From NCBI GenBank assembly GCA_018064445.1, contig JAGHVE010000011.1, positions 1 to 46,872 of the forward strand: DNA of 46,872 bases, read 5' to 3'. This document shows, piece by piece, positions 46,712-46,872 of the stretch. Every line of letters starts with the position of its first letter. The stretch's first letter is position 1. The notes beneath the pieces were generated by a model. The model saw nothing but the letters and a program-made list of their open reading frames with translations. It was not told the DNA's origin and did not search any database. A program made the position numbers and the translations under genes. This DNA is from Candidatus Cacconaster equifaecalis. Its GTDB lineage: Bacteria; Bacteroidota; Bacteroidia; Bacteroidales; UBA932.

Positions 46712-46872
46712 ATGAGAAAAACGAAGCCTAAAAAGAGGATTCTACTTCCTGATCCTAAGTTTCACGATGTACAGGTAACCCGTTTCGTGAACAATCTTAT
46801 GTTGCAGGGGAAGAAGAGTATCGCGTATTCTATTTTTTACGATGCAATCGACATCATCGGCGAGAAGATGAA
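46712..46872 (+). CDS. rpsG: 30S ribosomal protein S7 (5' part, runs off the window)
   Basis: The first 53 codons are present: MRKTKPKKRILLPDPKF, then VTRFVNNLMLQGKKSIAY and FYDAIDII, matching the S7 N-terminus (E. coli starts MPRRRVIGQRKILPDPKF). S7 is the primary assembly protein of the 30S head. It is downstream of rpsL as in the str operon, where fusA normally follows; fusA itself is not in view. Confidence 0.95.
   Translation, partial: MRKTKPKKRILLPDPKFHDVQVTRFVNNLMLQGKKSIAYSIFYDAIDIIGEKM

Noticed and set aside
1-46872. CRISPR arrays, insertion sequences, prophage genes, rRNA genes
   Set aside because: No regularly spaced repeats, transposase or integrase motifs, or rRNA-like sequences were seen.

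Overview
The window looks like a chromosomal segment of a Bacteroidota species, most likely order Bacteroidales. The evidence is promoters of the TTTG / ~19 bp / TAnnTTTG type in front of most transcription units, general lack of Shine-Dalgarno sequences, many lipoproteins, a FimA/Mfa1-type fimbrial locus, a GTPase-degenerate EF-G paralog of the kind described in Bacteroides, and the protein sequences themselves. Family and genus cannot be fixed from the sequence alone.

Layout. 1-4689: end of a membrane protein, ruvA on the minus strand, then a tight sufS-sufE-DUF59-folK-glyS run. 4710-10285: gcvH, ychF, a tandem-SGNH lipoprotein, aspS and a TIM-barrel lipoprotein. 10331-14094: tRNA-Gln(TTG), a structured non-coding stretch ending in a terminator, a phosphopantetheinyl transferase, tyrS, rbfA and a LolE/FtsX-type permease. 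14095-26022: a nine-gene fimbrial operon behind its own promoter (DUF3575-type protein, OmpA-like lipoprotein, FimA/Mfa1-like stalk subunit, Mfa2/FimB-like anchor, two short fimbrillins, a second stalk-like subunit, a fimbrillin with a C-terminal lectin-fold-like domain, and a 989-residue multidomain surface protein), closed by a strong hairpin. 26096-27747, minus strand: an unknown lipoprotein and a double-HTH regulator. 27818-32238, minus strand: fusA2 (EF-G2)-lolD-trmN6 and, upstream, mrp. 32325-41295: a degenerate ThiL homologue, ispE, rnr (minus strand), gpmI and dnaE. 41439-46872: rsgA, an S41 protease, a polyprenyl synthetase, a U32 protein, rpsL and the start of rpsG.

How it works together. 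Most of the window is housekeeping: translation (three aminoacyl-tRNA synthetases, tRNA-Gln, EF-G2, RbfA, RsgA, YchF, S12, S7), Fe-S assembly (SufS, SufE, DUF59, Mrp), isoprenoids (IspE, polyprenyl synthetase), replication and repair (DnaE, RuvA) and RNA turnover (RNase R). The accessory block is the fimbrial operon. All six of its structural fimbrillins carry a Thr-Lys-(Ala/Gly) tripeptide 26-40 residues after the lipid-accepting cysteine. The anchor subunit lacks it. This looks like a shared Lys-specific maturation site.

Points most worth a second look: the TK(A/G) site, the lectin-like and giant multidomain fimbrial proteins, the EF-G paralog with lost GTPase residues, the ThiL homologue that has lost its metal/ATP-binding aspartates, the structured RNA between tRNA-Gln and the phosphopantetheinyl transferase gene, and the tandem-SGNH lipoprotein with one intact and one dead catalytic site.
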